In this document: positions 28,984-39,164 of the stretch, piece by piece
Layout of the letters: every line of letters starts with the position of its first letter
How positions within the stretch are numbered: position 1 is the first letter of the stretch
Assembly (NCBI RefSeq): GCF_008974325.1
Contig: NZ_BKCG01000003.1
Span: 124,001 to 188,000, forward strand
Direction: 5' to 3'
From: Patiriisocius marinus
GTDB taxonomy: Bacteria > Bacteroidota > Bacteroidia > Flavobacteriales > Flavobacteriaceae
DNA length: 64,000 nucleotides
Program-made: the position numbers and the translations under genes
The notes under the pieces: generated by a model
Told to the model about the DNA's origin: nothing
Databases searched by the model: none
The model's input: the letters and a program-made list of their open reading frames with translations, nothing else

Positions 28984-31461
28984 ATGAAAAAGAACTCACT
29001 CTTTTCTGCTGGAATAGCACTTTTATTTGCTACTGCAGGATTTTCTCAAACACCTCAGCAACAGGCTGAAATAACAAAAGATTACGATCAAGTAAAACTA
29101 GCACAGTTAGAAGCTAAACTATTTGCAGAATTTCAGTCCAATCAAGATGAAGCTATACGTTTAGCTGCAATTAATGGATGGGAAACATCTATAGAACTAG
29201 ATAATGGAGGACAAGCCTTATTAGTAGGTGTGTTTTCTGACGGAACACCTAAATATTATACTACAGATAATCGCGAAGCAGGTATTACTACAAGAACCGA
29301 TAGAGTTCATACAGGTGGTTCTGCAGGGTTAGATCTTAATGGTGAAGGTATGATTGCCGGTATATGGGATGGTGGACGTGTACGCGGAACACATAATCTA
29401 TTAACCGATAGAATAACACAACTTGATAATCCTAACTCAATTAGTAATCATTCTACTCACGTTGCAGGTACAATGATTGGTAACGGCGATGAATTTGCAG
29501 GTGCAGTTAAAGGTATGGCACATATGGCTACATTATTAGCTCACGACTTCGCTAATGATACTCCAGAAATGGTTGCAGCAGCAGCTAATGGATTATTAGT
29601 TTCTAATCATAGTTACGGTATCCCAGCTGATAATGTTCCTCTTTGGTATTTAGGGTACTATGATAATGAAGCTCGTAATATGGACGCCATTATTTATAAC
29701 GCTCCCTATTATTTACCAATCTGTTCAGCAGGAAATGACAGGCAATCTGGAGCAAATACTGCAGATGGAGGTTACGATTATATTACTGATAGAAGTGTAG
29801 CTAAAAACAACATTGTTGTTGCGGCTGTAAACGAATTATTAAACTATACAGATGCATCAGATGTAACAATGTCTAGCTTTAGTAGCTGGGGACCTACAGA
29901 TGATGGTCGTATTAAACCAGATATTTCAGCAAAAGGTGTTAACATGACATCTTCAAATGGTACTAGTGATAGTTCTTATACAGTTATGAGTGGTACTTCA
30001 ATGGCAACTCCTAATGTTTCAGGAAGCTTATTACTTTTACAAGAACACTATAATAATATTAATAGTGAATTTATGTTAGCCTCTACTTTAAGAGCTATAG
30101 CATTACACACTGCAGATGAAGCTGGTAACAACCCAGGGCCAGATTATCGTTTTGGATGGGGATTATTAAACACTGAACGAGCTGCACAAGTAATAACAGA
30201 CAACGGCGGAACATCGCGTATTGAAGAAGCTAATATAGTAGCAGGTGGAGCATATACTTTCACTTTTCAAGCTGATGGAACTAATGAAGTTTCAGCTACA
30301 CTAGCTTGGACTGACCCAGCGGGTAATTTACTTCCAGGTGGAAATGAAGATGTAGCTACACCAAGCTTAATAAATGATCTTGATTTGAGAATATCACAAG
30401 ATGGTGGAACAACTTGGATGCCTTGGATTTTAGATGTTTCGACTCCAACTGCAGCTGCTACATTAGGAGATAATGTTGTAGATAATGTTGAAAAAATTGA
30501 AATGGGTGTGGTTCCTGCAGGAGAATATATAGTTCGTGTTTCACATAAAGGAGAAGAACTAATTGGTGATGAACAAGCTTTCTCATTAGTTATTACTGGA
30601 ATTGCTGATGAAACTTTCTTTGTTTCTACTGAAGAAGCTAACGTAACAGCTTGTGAAGGATCTAATGAAGTTTCTTTTGAAATGGACGTTGATTTTGACG
30701 CTGGTTTAGAAGCAAATGTAGATTTTACTGTAACAGAAAATACTACTGGTTTAGTAGCAACTGTAACACCATCTTCGATTGCAGCAAATGGAACAGTAAC
30801 AGTTACAATTGATGATGTTTCTACATTGGCATTAGGTAATTATTTACTTGAAGTTACTGCAACTGGAGCTTCGGAAACAATTATTACTTATATTTCATTA
30901 ACTATCGTAGATGAAATTCCAATTAGTGAAGTTATTCTTGATGACCCTAATAACAATGCTGGAAATCGACCAGTAGATGGATTAGATTTTGTTTGGGAAG
31001 CTGCTACTAACGTAACGTTAGGTTATAGTTTAGAATTAGCATTAGATGAAAATTTCACAAATATCGTACAAACAGTTGATACGCCAGATTTGACAACTAA
31101 TATTGCTGGACTTGAATTTGACACTCAATATTTTTGGAGAGTGAAAGCTGCTAATGACTGTAACGAAGGAGATTACTCTCAAGTAAGAAACTTTACAACA
31201 GAGGAGTTAGTTGGTTTTGAAGATAATGCAATAGTAGATTTACTTGCGTATCCAAACCCTACACAAAATATATTATTTATTGAAGCAGGAGTAGAGCTGT
31301 CTCAAGTTACAATCTATACAGTATTGGGTCAACAAGTATTACAACAAGAATTAAACAAAACTAGCGGTACCGTAGATATGTCAAGCTTAACAGCAGGAAC
31401 ATACTTCGTAAAAGTTAGTTCAGCTACTAATAACTCCGTTTTACAGGTTATTAAACAATAA
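28984..31461 (+). CDS. subtilisin-like (S8) serine protease with T9SS sorting domain
   Basis: An 825-residue secreted protease. Signal peptide about 1-21. The catalytic triad reads Asp129 (GIWDGG), His159 (NHSTHVAG) and Ser339 (SGTSMATPNVSG). After the protease domain come a P-domain-like beta segment (about 400-545), a second beta region, a fibronectin type III-like stretch ending near 745, and a type A T9SS sorting domain from about 750 (LLAYPNPTQNILFIE ... GTYFVKV). It is therefore predicted to be exported across the outer membrane and cut or anchored there. Probably monocistronic. Confidence 0.93.
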   Translation: MKKNSLFSAGIALLFATAGFSQTPQQQAEITKDYDQVKLAQLEAKLFAEFQSNQDEAIRLAAINGWETSIELDNGGQALLVGVFSDGTPKYYTTDNREAGITTRTDRVHTGGSAGLDLNGEGMIAGIWDGGRVRGTHNLLTDRITQLDNPNSISNHSTHVAGTMIGNGDEFAGAVKGMAHMATLLAHDFANDTPEMVAAAANGLLVSNHSYGIPADNVPLWYLGYYDNEARNMDAIIYNAPYYLPICSAGNDRQSGANTADGGYDYITDRSVAKNNIVVAAVNELLNYTDASDVTMSSFSSWGPTDDGRIKPDISAKGVNMTSSNGTSDSSYTVMSGTSMATPNVSGSLLLLQEHYNNINSEFMLASTLRAIALHTADEAGNNPGPDYRFGWGLLNTERAAQVITDNGGTSRIEEANIVAGGAYTFTFQADGTNEVSATLAWTDPAGNLLPGGNEDVATPSLINDLDLRISQDGGTTWMPWILDVSTPTAAATLGDNVVDNVEKIEMGVVPAGEYIVRVSHKGEELIGDEQAFSLVITGIADETFFVSTEEANVTACEGSNEVSFEMDVDFDAGLEANVDFTVTENTTGLVATVTPSSIAANGTVTVTIDDVSTLALGNYLLEVTATGASETIITYISLTIVDEIPISEVILDDPNNNAGNRPVDGLDFVWEAATNVTLGYSLELALDENFTNIVQTVDTPDLTTNIAGLEFDTQYFWRVKAANDCNEGDYSQVRNFTTEELVGFEDNAIVDLLAYPNPTQNILFIEAGVELSQVTIYTVLGQQVLQQELNKTSGTVDMSSLTAGTYFVKVSSATNNSVLQVIKQ

Positions 31462-31480
31462 TCAAACATTAATATTTGCA

Positions 31481-31515
31481 AGCCGCTATCATAATTTTGA
31501 TAGCGGCTTTTTTTT
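31481..31515 (+). terminator. terminator after the subtilase
   Basis: An 11-bp stem (31481-31491 with 31498-31508) and six-base loop followed by eight T residues. Confidence 0.9.
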
Positions 31516-31564
31516 GTTATCTTTCAAGCACTTAAGCTCCCCAAGCATAGTAAAACAAACCAAT

Positions 31565-33106
31565 ATGCTAACTAAAGTTTACGGTAGTGCCGTATTTGGA
31601 GTAGAAGCCACAACTATAACCGTTGAAGTTAATGTAGCTAATGGAATAGGATATCATCTTGTAGGGCTTCCAGACAATGCTATTAAAGAAAGTAATTACC
31701 GTATCGCTGCAGCTTTGCAGAATAACGGATACAAAATTCCAGGTAAAAAATTAATCCTTAATATGTCTCCAGCAGATCTTCGAAAAGAAGGTTCAGCTTA
31801 TGATCTTACTCTAGCAATGGGAATTCTCATTGCTACAGAACAAATTGAAGAGAAACATCCATTAAATAATTATATTATCATGGGAGAACTATCACTTGAC
31901 GGTAGTTTGCAACCTATTAAAGGGGCTTTACCTATTGCAATTAAAGCACAAGAAGAAGGTTTTAAAGGCTTTATTCTTCCAAAACAAAATGCTAAAGAAG
32001 CAGCTATTGTTGAAGGTTTAAATGTCTACGGAATTGAAAAAATTAGCCAAGTAATCGATTTTTTTAATGCTGAAATTCCACTTGAACAAACCATAGTTGA
32101 TCTAGAAGCTGAATTCTACGAACACCTTTCAAACCCCGAATTTGATTTTGCTGATGTTAAAGGACAGGAATCTATAAAACGCTGTATGGAAATTGCAGCA
32201 GCTGGTGGACATAATATTATTTTAATAGGACCCCCAGGTTCAGGTAAAACAATGTTAGCTAAAAGACTTCCTAGTATATTACCTCCAATGACTTTACAAG
32301 AATCTCTTGAAACAACTAAAATACATAGTGTTGCAGGACGCACATTAGAAAAAGCTGGAATTATGACCGCTAGACCATTTAGAAGTCCGCATCATACAAT
32401 TTCAGATGTAGCATTAGTGGGAGGTGGTCAATACCCACAACCCGGCGAAATCTCTTTAGCACATAATGGTGTATTGTTTTTAGACGAATTACCAGAATTT
32501 AAACGCGGTGTACTCGAAGTAATGCGGCAACCCCTAGAAGATAGAGATGTAACAATATCTAGAGCGCGTTTTACAGTTACTTATCCTTCAAGTTTTATGC
32601 TTGTAGCAAGTATGAATCCTAGTCCAAGTGGTTATTTTAATGATCCCGATGCACCAGTACAATCATCGCCACAAGAAATGCAACGATACCTTAGTAAAGT
32701 ATCTGGGCCTTTATTAGATCGAATTGATATCCATATTGAAGTAACTCCTGTACCTTTTGAGAAGTTAAGTGATACAAGAAGAGGTGAACCTAGTACTGCA
32801 ATACGAGAACGAGTTTCCGTTGCAAGAAAAATACAAACCGAAAGATTCGCCATTTTAGAAAATGTACATTATAATGCACAAATGGGCGTAAAGCAAATTA
32901 GAACGTACTGTAAACTTGATCCAGCTTCATTAGACTTATTAAAAAGTGCAATGGAACGTTTAAATCTATCCGCAAGAGCTTATGATCGTATTTTAAAAGT
33001 AGCAAGAACAATTGCCGATTTAGATGGCAAAAAATCAGTCGATGGTACTCACATAGGCGAAGCAATTCAATATAGATCGTTGGATAGAGATGGATGGTTT
33101 GGATAA
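31565..33106 (+). CDS. comM: YifB/ComM-family AAA ATPase (Mg-chelatase-like)
   Basis: A 513-residue member of the YifB/ComM family, which in naturally transformable bacteria extends heteroduplex joints during recombination. It begins MLTKVYGSAVFGVEA, has an N-terminal Lon-protease-like fold domain (about 20-170), Walker A GPPGSGKTMLAKR, Walker B NGVLFLDELPEF and a C-terminal helical Mg-chelatase-related domain. I chose the internal ATG at 31565; 17 further in-frame residues upstream overlap the T-run of the preceding terminator and do not fit the family N-terminus. Confidence 0.93.
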   Translation: MLTKVYGSAVFGVEATTITVEVNVANGIGYHLVGLPDNAIKESNYRIAAALQNNGYKIPGKKLILNMSPADLRKEGSAYDLTLAMGILIATEQIEEKHPLNNYIIMGELSLDGSLQPIKGALPIAIKAQEEGFKGFILPKQNAKEAAIVEGLNVYGIEKISQVIDFFNAEIPLEQTIVDLEAEFYEHLSNPEFDFADVKGQESIKRCMEIAAAGGHNIILIGPPGSGKTMLAKRLPSILPPMTLQESLETTKIHSVAGRTLEKAGIMTARPFRSPHHTISDVALVGGGQYPQPGEISLAHNGVLFLDELPEFKRGVLEVMRQPLEDRDVTISRARFTVTYPSSFMLVASMNPSPSGYFNDPDAPVQSSPQEMQRYLSKVSGPLLDRIDIHIEVTPVPFEKLSDTRRGEPSTAIRERVSVARKIQTERFAILENVHYNAQMGVKQIRTYCKLDPASLDLLKSAMERLNLSARAYDRILKVARTIADLDGKKSVDGTHIGEAIQYRSLDRDGWFG

Positions 33107-33256
33107 AAAAAATATATCATTTTATAGATTTAGTGCAATTTTTATTTGATTAACTAATATAAATTCATTAAAATTTCCGAAGCCTCAATACACCTATCTA
33201 CAAAGAGTTTCAACGTTAATTAACAAATTTTTATGAGACTTATATCGTCTTAATGA

Positions 33257-33264
33257 TAACTTTG
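33257..33264 (+). promoter_or_regulatory. -7 box for the M16 peptidase gene
   Basis: TAACTTTG matches TAnnTTTG. The predicted start near 33271 leaves about 19 bases before the ATG at 33290 and argues against a TTG start at 33266. Confidence 0.5.
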
Positions 33265-33289
33265 GTTGTTGAATTTTAAACCAACTTTG

Positions 33290-36160
33290 ATGACTAATTT
33301 AAGACTAAGATGGCCCATGCTCTGTGCATTGGCTTTAAGTATTGTTGTTACTTCTTGTAAAGAAAGCAGTGATAATGCACCAACTGAAGAGGCTGCTAAT
33401 CTTTCAGTAGATTATGAAAAATATACTTTAGATAACGGTCTGGAGGTAATTTTACACGAAGATAAGAGTGATCCTGTGGTTTCTGTAGCTATCCAATATA
33501 GCGTAGGATCAAATAGAGAAAAAACTGGTCGTACTGGTTTTGCTCACCTTTTTGAGCACATGTTATTTCAAGAATCTGAAAACGTTCCACAAGACCAATT
33601 TTTCAAAAACATTCAAGATGTTGGAGGAACTTTAAATGGTTTTACTCAAAAAGATAGAACTGTTTATTATGAAATCGTTCCTAATAATGCTCTTGAAAAA
33701 GTATTATGGATGGAAAGTGACCGTATGGGATTCTTAATAAATACAGTAACTGAAGCTGCTTTTTATAACCAACAAGATGTTGTTCAAAATGAAAAAAGAC
33801 AACGTGTAGATAACAACCCTTATGGTCATACTAGTTGGGTTATTGACAAAAACTTGTATCCTGAAGGTCACCCTTACAGCTGGCAAGTTATTGGTGAGTT
33901 AGTTGATTTACAAAGCGCTACTGTTGAAGATGTAAAAGAATTTTACGATAGATTTTATGGTCCTAACAATGCTACTTTAGTAATAGCTGGTGACTTTGAT
34001 AATGCTGAAGCTAAGGCAATGGTAGAAAAATATTTTGGCGAAATTAAAAAACGTCAAGATGTTCCTAAAATGAAACCAATGCCAGTTACGCTTTCAGAAA
34101 CTAAACGCTTATTCCACGAAGATAATTTTGCAAAAGCACCACAGTTAAATATGGTTTGGCCTACAATTGAAGAGTATACTCCAGATGCATATGCATTAAA
34201 TTTTTTAGCTGAATTATTCTCACAAGGAAAAAAAGCTCCTTTATATAAAGTATTAACTGAAGAAAAAGAATTAAGCTCAAGAGCTTTTGCTTTTAATAGA
34301 TCAACAGAGTTAGCTGGAGCATTTAGAATAAGTGTAACTGCTAACGAGGGAGTTGATCTTGATGAAGTAGAAGCTGGGATTAATGAAGCATTTGCTCGTT
34401 TTGAAAAGGACGGAATTACAGAAAAAGATGTAGAACGCATTAAATCTGGATTAGAAACAGATTTTTATAATGGTATTAGTAGCGTGCTTGGAAAATCATT
34501 CCAGTTAGCTAGTTATAACGTATCTAAAGGAGATCCTGGTTTTATTGAAACAGATATCGAAAACATTAAAAAAGTGACTAAGGCTGATGTAATGCGTGTG
34601 TATGACACATACATTAAAGGTAAAAACTATGTAATGACAAGTTTTGTTCCTAAAGGGCAACTAGAATTAATTGCTGAAAACTCTACAAAAGCACCAGTTG
34701 TTGAAGAGGTAGTTAAAGAAAACGTAGATGTAAAAGTGGAAAGTGCAAATAGCGAAGTTGTAAAAACTCCATCAGCTTTTGATCGTTCAGTAGCTCCTGA
34801 AACAGGAGAAACACCAGCTCTTAAAATACCTTCTTCTTGGACAGCTGAATTAAGCAATGGTATGGAAGTTTACGGAATTGAGCAAAATGAAATCCCAACT
34901 GTTAACTTTAGTATTGTTATGGAAGGTGGTCATTTATTAGATGATAAAAATAAGAACGGTGTAGCTAACTTAATGACTGACATTATGATGGAAGGTACGG
35001 CAACTAAAACACCTCAAGAATTAGAAGAAGCGATTGAGTTATTAGGAGCTTCTTTACGAATGTATACAACACGTGAGTCTATCGTTATTCAAGGTAATAC
35101 ACTTACACGTAACTTCAGTAAAACAATGGATCTTTTAGAAGAAATTCTATTATCTCCAAGATTTGACGAAGCCGAATTAGGACGTATTAAAACGAAAACT
35201 ATTAACGATATTAAGCGTTCAGAAGCTAACCCAAATAGAGTTGCAAATAATGTTTATAACAAATTATTATACGGAGAAGACCATATTTTCAGCTACCCTA
35301 CAAGCGGTACAGTTGCATCTGTTGAAGCTATTACTATGGAAGATTTAAAAGGATTCTATAACACTAATTTCTCTCCATCAATAAGTCGTTTTCATATAGT
35401 TGGAAAAATAGACAAGGCCACTGTAATGAACGAATTGAAAGATTTAGAATCTAAATGGGAAGCAAAAGAAGTTACAATTCCAGAATATGCTATTGTTGAC
35501 AACAGAGATAAAGCATCACTTTACTTTGTTGATATCCCAGATGCTAAACAATCTGTAATTAATATTGGTTACATTGGAATGCCACGTACAGATAAAGATT
35601 TTTATCCTGCAGAAGTAATGAACTACAAATTAGGTGGATCATTTAGCGGAAATGTAAATCTTATTTTAAGAGAAGAAAAAGGATATACATATGGCGCTAG
35701 AACAAGCTTTAGCGGATCTAAAATTCCTGGAACTTTTACAGCTTCATCAAGTGTTAGAACTAACACAACAGGTGAATCGGTAAAAATCTTTAAAGAACAA
35801 ATTGAAGCATATAAAAACGGAATTTCTCAAGAAGATTTAGATTTCACGAAAAATGCTTTAATTAAATCTAATGCACGTCGTTTTGAAACTCAAGGATCAT
35901 TACTTGGTATGTTACAAGAAAGAAGTGCTTACGATCTTCCAGCAAATTATATTGAAAGTGAAGAGGGTATAGTAAAAGCGATGACTTTAGAAGAGCACAA
36001 AGCTTTAGCTAATAAATATTTGGATGAGTCGCGTATGGCTTATTTAGTAGTTGGTGATGCCGCTACTCAATACGCTCAGTTTAAAGATATGGGCTTTGAT
36101 GAAGTTAAATTACTAGATACAAAGGGAGATGAAATTAAACTAGATAACGTGAAAATGTAA
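33290..36160 (+). CDS. M16-family zinc peptidase lipoprotein (two tandem domains)
   Basis: A 956-residue lipoprotein (lipobox IVVTSC, Cys23). The N-terminal M16 unit has the inverted zinc motif HLFEH (His86-Glu89-His90) and a later QNEKRQRVDN segment with the third ligand. The second M16 unit, from about residue 520, lacks HxxEH (MTDIMMEGT at the equivalent place) and would be the non-catalytic partner half. A Glu/Val-rich linker joins them near 480-520. Such proteins are periplasmic or surface oligopeptidases in Bacteroidota. Confidence 0.92.
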   Translation: MTNLRLRWPMLCALALSIVVTSCKESSDNAPTEEAANLSVDYEKYTLDNGLEVILHEDKSDPVVSVAIQYSVGSNREKTGRTGFAHLFEHMLFQESENVPQDQFFKNIQDVGGTLNGFTQKDRTVYYEIVPNNALEKVLWMESDRMGFLINTVTEAAFYNQQDVVQNEKRQRVDNNPYGHTSWVIDKNLYPEGHPYSWQVIGELVDLQSATVEDVKEFYDRFYGPNNATLVIAGDFDNAEAKAMVEKYFGEIKKRQDVPKMKPMPVTLSETKRLFHEDNFAKAPQLNMVWPTIEEYTPDAYALNFLAELFSQGKKAPLYKVLTEEKELSSRAFAFNRSTELAGAFRISVTANEGVDLDEVEAGINEAFARFEKDGITEKDVERIKSGLETDFYNGISSVLGKSFQLASYNVSKGDPGFIETDIENIKKVTKADVMRVYDTYIKGKNYVMTSFVPKGQLELIAENSTKAPVVEEVVKENVDVKVESANSEVVKTPSAFDRSVAPETGETPALKIPSSWTAELSNGMEVYGIEQNEIPTVNFSIVMEGGHLLDDKNKNGVANLMTDIMMEGTATKTPQELEEAIELLGASLRMYTTRESIVIQGNTLTRNFSKTMDLLEEILLSPRFDEAELGRIKTKTINDIKRSEANPNRVANNVYNKLLYGEDHIFSYPTSGTVASVEAITMEDLKGFYNTNFSPSISRFHIVGKIDKATVMNELKDLESKWEAKEVTIPEYAIVDNRDKASLYFVDIPDAKQSVINIGYIGMPRTDKDFYPAEVMNYKLGGSFSGNVNLILREEKGYTYGARTSFSGSKIPGTFTASSSVRTNTTGESVKIFKEQIEAYKNGISQEDLDFTKNALIKSNARRFETQGSLLGMLQERSAYDLPANYIESEEGIVKAMTLEEHKALANKYLDESRMAYLVVGDAATQYAQFKDMGFDEVKLLDTKGDEIKLDNVKM

Positions 36161-36185
36161 CGTTTAATTATTATTAAATTACACC

Positions 36186-36217
36186 AACGTTCTGTCGAAA
36201 GGCAGAACGTTTTTTTA
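36186..36217 (+). terminator. terminator after the M16 gene
   Basis: AACGTTCTG (36186-36194) pairs with CAGAACGTT (36203-36211) and is followed by a T-run. Confidence 0.88.
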
Positions 36218-36311
36218 TGCCGAAATTTTAATATAAATGAACATTTAAGCTAAAAACTATAATAATTCAAGATGCTTTAGTAATTTACAGACAGTTATAT
36301 AAACGCCAATT

Positions 36312-37427
36312 ATGAAAAAAATAGTACTTCTTTTTTGCCTACTTCTTTGTATCTCTTGCGACGAAAAAGTGATAAATAAAACTAACACTACTTCTACAAC
36401 AGAAGCAGTTGTAATAAAACAGTACAAAGCTCCGGTGTTTAGTATTTCAGAAGCAAATACCTTACTTCAATTACCATTGCATTGTGTAGAAACGGAGTAT
36501 CCAAATAAATTAGGACAGACTATTGGTTCAGCAAATGATATGGGCGAACCAAAAACATTACACCCTATTTTTTATGGTTGTTTTGATTGGCACAGCGCAG
36601 TTCACGGTTATTGGTCAATGGTGACTTTAGTTTCTCAATTTCCAGAACTTGATGAAGCTGAAGCAGTAAAATCAATGCTAAAGAAAAATATTACAAAAGA
36701 AAACGTAGCACAAGAAATAGCGTATTTCGAAAAGAAAATTAATAATAGTTATGAGCGTACTTATGGTTGGGCTTGGTTACTTAAATTATCGCAAGCGCTA
36801 CACGAATGGGATGACCCAATGGCTGCTCAATTGGAAGCGAATTTAAAGCCATTAACAACTTTAATTTCTAAAAAATATATTGAATTTCTACCTAAATTAG
36901 TTTACCCAATTAGAGTAGGAGAACATACTAATACTGGCTTTGGACTTAGTTTTGCCTATGATTATGCAGTTGCTTTAAATGATGAAAACCTTAAAAAAGC
37001 TATTGTAACTAGAGCTCGCGATTTCTTTTTGAAAGATAAAAATTGTCCAATACAATGGGAACCTAGTGGCTACGATTTTCTATCACCATGCTTAGAAGAA
37101 ATAGACATTATGCGTAGGGTATTATCTAAAGAAGAGTTTGCAAAATGGATTAGTCATTTTATGCCAGAATTAACTTCAGCTAATTACCAATTAGAAGTTG
37201 GAAAAGTAGGAGATAGGAGTGATGGTAAATTGGTACATCTAGATGGATTAAATTTTAGTCGTGCATGGGTATTTTATGGATTAGCAAATCAATTTTCAGA
37301 ATACAAACATTTAAAAAATATAGCTAATCAACATGTTGCTTATTCTTATCCTAATCTTTTAGGAGATAGTTATGAGGGCGGTCATTGGCTTGGGAGTTTT
37401 GCTATCTATGCTTTAACTCAATACTAA
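36312..37427 (+). CDS. DUF2891-family lipoprotein
   Basis: A 371-residue protein with a lipobox (LLCISC, Cys16). The body matches what I know as DUF2891: HPIFYGCFDWHSAVHGYWSM, ERTYGWAWLLKL, RVGEHTNTGFGLSFAYDYA and WEPSGYDFLSPCLEE. The family looks like an alpha/alpha-barrel with conserved His, Trp and Glu; its biochemical role is not known to me. Its stop codon overlaps the start of the Nramp-like gene by one base (TAATG), which suggests translational coupling and a joint function. Confidence 0.85.
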   Translation: MKKIVLLFCLLLCISCDEKVINKTNTTSTTEAVVIKQYKAPVFSISEANTLLQLPLHCVETEYPNKLGQTIGSANDMGEPKTLHPIFYGCFDWHSAVHGYWSMVTLVSQFPELDEAEAVKSMLKKNITKENVAQEIAYFEKKINNSYERTYGWAWLLKLSQALHEWDDPMAAQLEANLKPLTTLISKKYIEFLPKLVYPIRVGEHTNTGFGLSFAYDYAVALNDENLKKAIVTRARDFFLKDKNCPIQWEPSGYDFLSPCLEEIDIMRRVLSKEEFAKWISHFMPELTSANYQLEVGKVGDRSDGKLVHLDGLNFSRAWVFYGLANQFSEYKHLKNIANQHVAYSYPNLLGDSYEGGHWLGSFAIYALTQY

Positions 37428-38644
37428 TGAAAAGCCTATTTAAAAATATTGGTCCAGGCACTCTAGTAGCAGCTGCGTTTATAGGCCCAGGAACTGTAAC
37501 GGTATGTACATTAGCAGGTGTAACCTATGGTTTCACGTTACTTTGGGCAATGGTGTTTTCGATAATAGCGACCATTGTTTTACAAGAAATGGCAGCCCGT
37601 TTAGGTGTAATTCACGGTAAAGGTCTTGCTGAAACAATCACTTCTCAACTGAAGTCTCCTATTGCTAAAACCATTGCAGTTTTGTTAATGCTTTCTGCAA
37701 TTTTAATTGGTAATGCAGCCTACGAAGCAGGAAATATAAGTGGTGGTGCATTAGGTTTACAAACCCTCATTGGAACCTTACCAATCAATATTTTTAATAC
37801 TGAACTATCAAGCATTCCACTTATTATTGGGTTTTGCGCATTTGTGATTCTTTATATTGGTAAATACAAAATCTTAGAGCGTATTCTTGTGGCACTTGTA
37901 TTATTGATGAGCGTTTCATTTTTAATTGCTGCTATACTTACTATTCCAAATGCTTCGGAAATTTTAAAAGGAATATTTATTCCTAAAATGCCAGATGAAA
38001 GTATTCTTACAATAATTGCCTTAGTTGGAACAACTGTAGTGCCTTACAATCTGTTTTTGCACGCCTCATTAGTAAAAGAGCGTTGGAGTGGTTCAAAGAG
38101 TTTACCTAAAGCTAGAATGGACCTATATGCTTCTATAGTATTAGGAGGTATTGTTTCTATGGCTATTATTATTTGTGGAGCAGCAATTCAAGGAGCCGAA
38201 ATAATAAGCGCTGCAGATTTAGCAAAGGGACTCGAGCCAGTTTTTGGTTCGTTTGCTACGTATTTTCTTAGTATTGGTTTATTCGCAGCTGGTATAACTT
38301 CAGCAATAACTGCACCTTTGGCTGCTGCTTATGTTACAAAAGGTTGTTTTGATTGGGAAGATGGATTAAGGTCTAAACGTTTTAGAGCCGTGTGGATGAT
38401 AGTTTTAATTATAGGAGTTATCTTTTCATCAATTGGATTTAAGTCTATTGAAATTATCAGGTTTGCACAAGTTGCAAATGGATTATTACTGCCTATTGTT
38501 GCGGGATTTTTATTATGGATTGTTAATAAAAAAGAAGTGCTTGGAGACTATTCAAATACCAAATTTCAAAATATTTTAGGGTTCACTATTTTAGGATTAA
38601 CAATTATTCTAAGTCTGCGTAGTTTAGCTAAGGTATTTTTATAA
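37427..38644 (+). CDS. Nramp-like transporter with altered metal-site motifs
   Basis: A 405-residue polytopic inner-membrane protein of the Nramp fold. Canonical metal-ion transporters carry DPGN in helix 1 and MPH in helix 6. Here helix 1 reads FIGPGTVTV (Gly20, Thr23 in place of Asp and Asn) and helix 6 reads VVPYNLFLHASLV (Val instead of Met). Substrate is therefore uncertain. I start at the ATG overlapping the DUF2891 stop; a 14-residue upstream extension inside DUF2891 is not plausible. Coupled to the DUF2891 lipoprotein. Confidence 0.88.
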   Translation: MKSLFKNIGPGTLVAAAFIGPGTVTVCTLAGVTYGFTLLWAMVFSIIATIVLQEMAARLGVIHGKGLAETITSQLKSPIAKTIAVLLMLSAILIGNAAYEAGNISGGALGLQTLIGTLPINIFNTELSSIPLIIGFCAFVILYIGKYKILERILVALVLLMSVSFLIAAILTIPNASEILKGIFIPKMPDESILTIIALVGTTVVPYNLFLHASLVKERWSGSKSLPKARMDLYASIVLGGIVSMAIIICGAAIQGAEIISAADLAKGLEPVFGSFATYFLSIGLFAAGITSAITAPLAAAYVTKGCFDWEDGLRSKRFRAVWMIVLIIGVIFSSIGFKSIEIIRFAQVANGLLLPIVAGFLLWIVNKKEVLGDYSNTKFQNILGFTILGLTIILSLRSLAKVFL

Positions 38645-38649
38645 TTTTG
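38642..38649 (+). promoter_or_regulatory. -7 box for the 158-residue protein gene
   Basis: TAATTTTG matches TAnnTTTG and overlaps the end of the transporter gene; start expected near 38656, 20 bases before the ATG. Confidence 0.4.
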
Positions 38650-38675
38650 CAGCCTGAAAAAAAAGCTGTGTTATT

Positions 38676-39152
38676 ATGAAGTATGCAAGATTAACAAAAG
38701 AACAATTAGAAGATTTACACCAAGAGTTTATTAACTTTTTAGCTACGCAATCCATTACAGGAGAGGAGTGGGATAATTTGAAAGTAAATAAACCTGAAAT
38801 TGCTGAACAAGAAATTGATATTTTTAGTGATCTTGTTTGGGAAGGTGCCTTAACTCAAGCTCAATATTTAGAAAACCTTTCTCCTAAATTATTATTTCTT
38901 TTCAAACTTGGAGATTCAGAAATTTCATTAATCTCTTTAAAGATTTTGGATGAAGACCAAGATATTACTACAAAAGAGGGTTACGCTTGGTTACAGCAAA
39001 ACTATATGAATGATTCTGTTGAGTTTTTTACAGCAACAAAAGCATATACAGAAGATAGAAACTTAGATGCGTTTAAGTTAATCCAACAAGGAGCCAATAT
39101 TACTAAAGGTGCATTGTATGGTTTCTTTGAAAAAATAATCCAAGGAGCTTAA
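38676..39152 (+). CDS. conserved hypothetical flavobacterial protein
   Basis: A 158-residue cytosolic, acidic protein without signal peptide or membrane segment. It begins MKYARLTKEQLEDLHQEFIN and contains WDNLKVNKPEIAEQEIDIFSDLVWEG and a C-terminal GANITKGALYGFFEKII. I recall this type as DUF6495, but that is from memory. It appears to be a mostly helical single domain. Convergent with the M23 gene 12 bases away. Confidence 0.75.
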   Translation: MKYARLTKEQLEDLHQEFINFLATQSITGEEWDNLKVNKPEIAEQEIDIFSDLVWEGALTQAQYLENLSPKLLFLFKLGDSEISLISLKILDEDQDITTKEGYAWLQQNYMNDSVEFFTATKAYTEDRNLDAFKLIQQGANITKGALYGFFEKIIQGA

Positions 39153-39164
39153 GTAGCTATTAGC

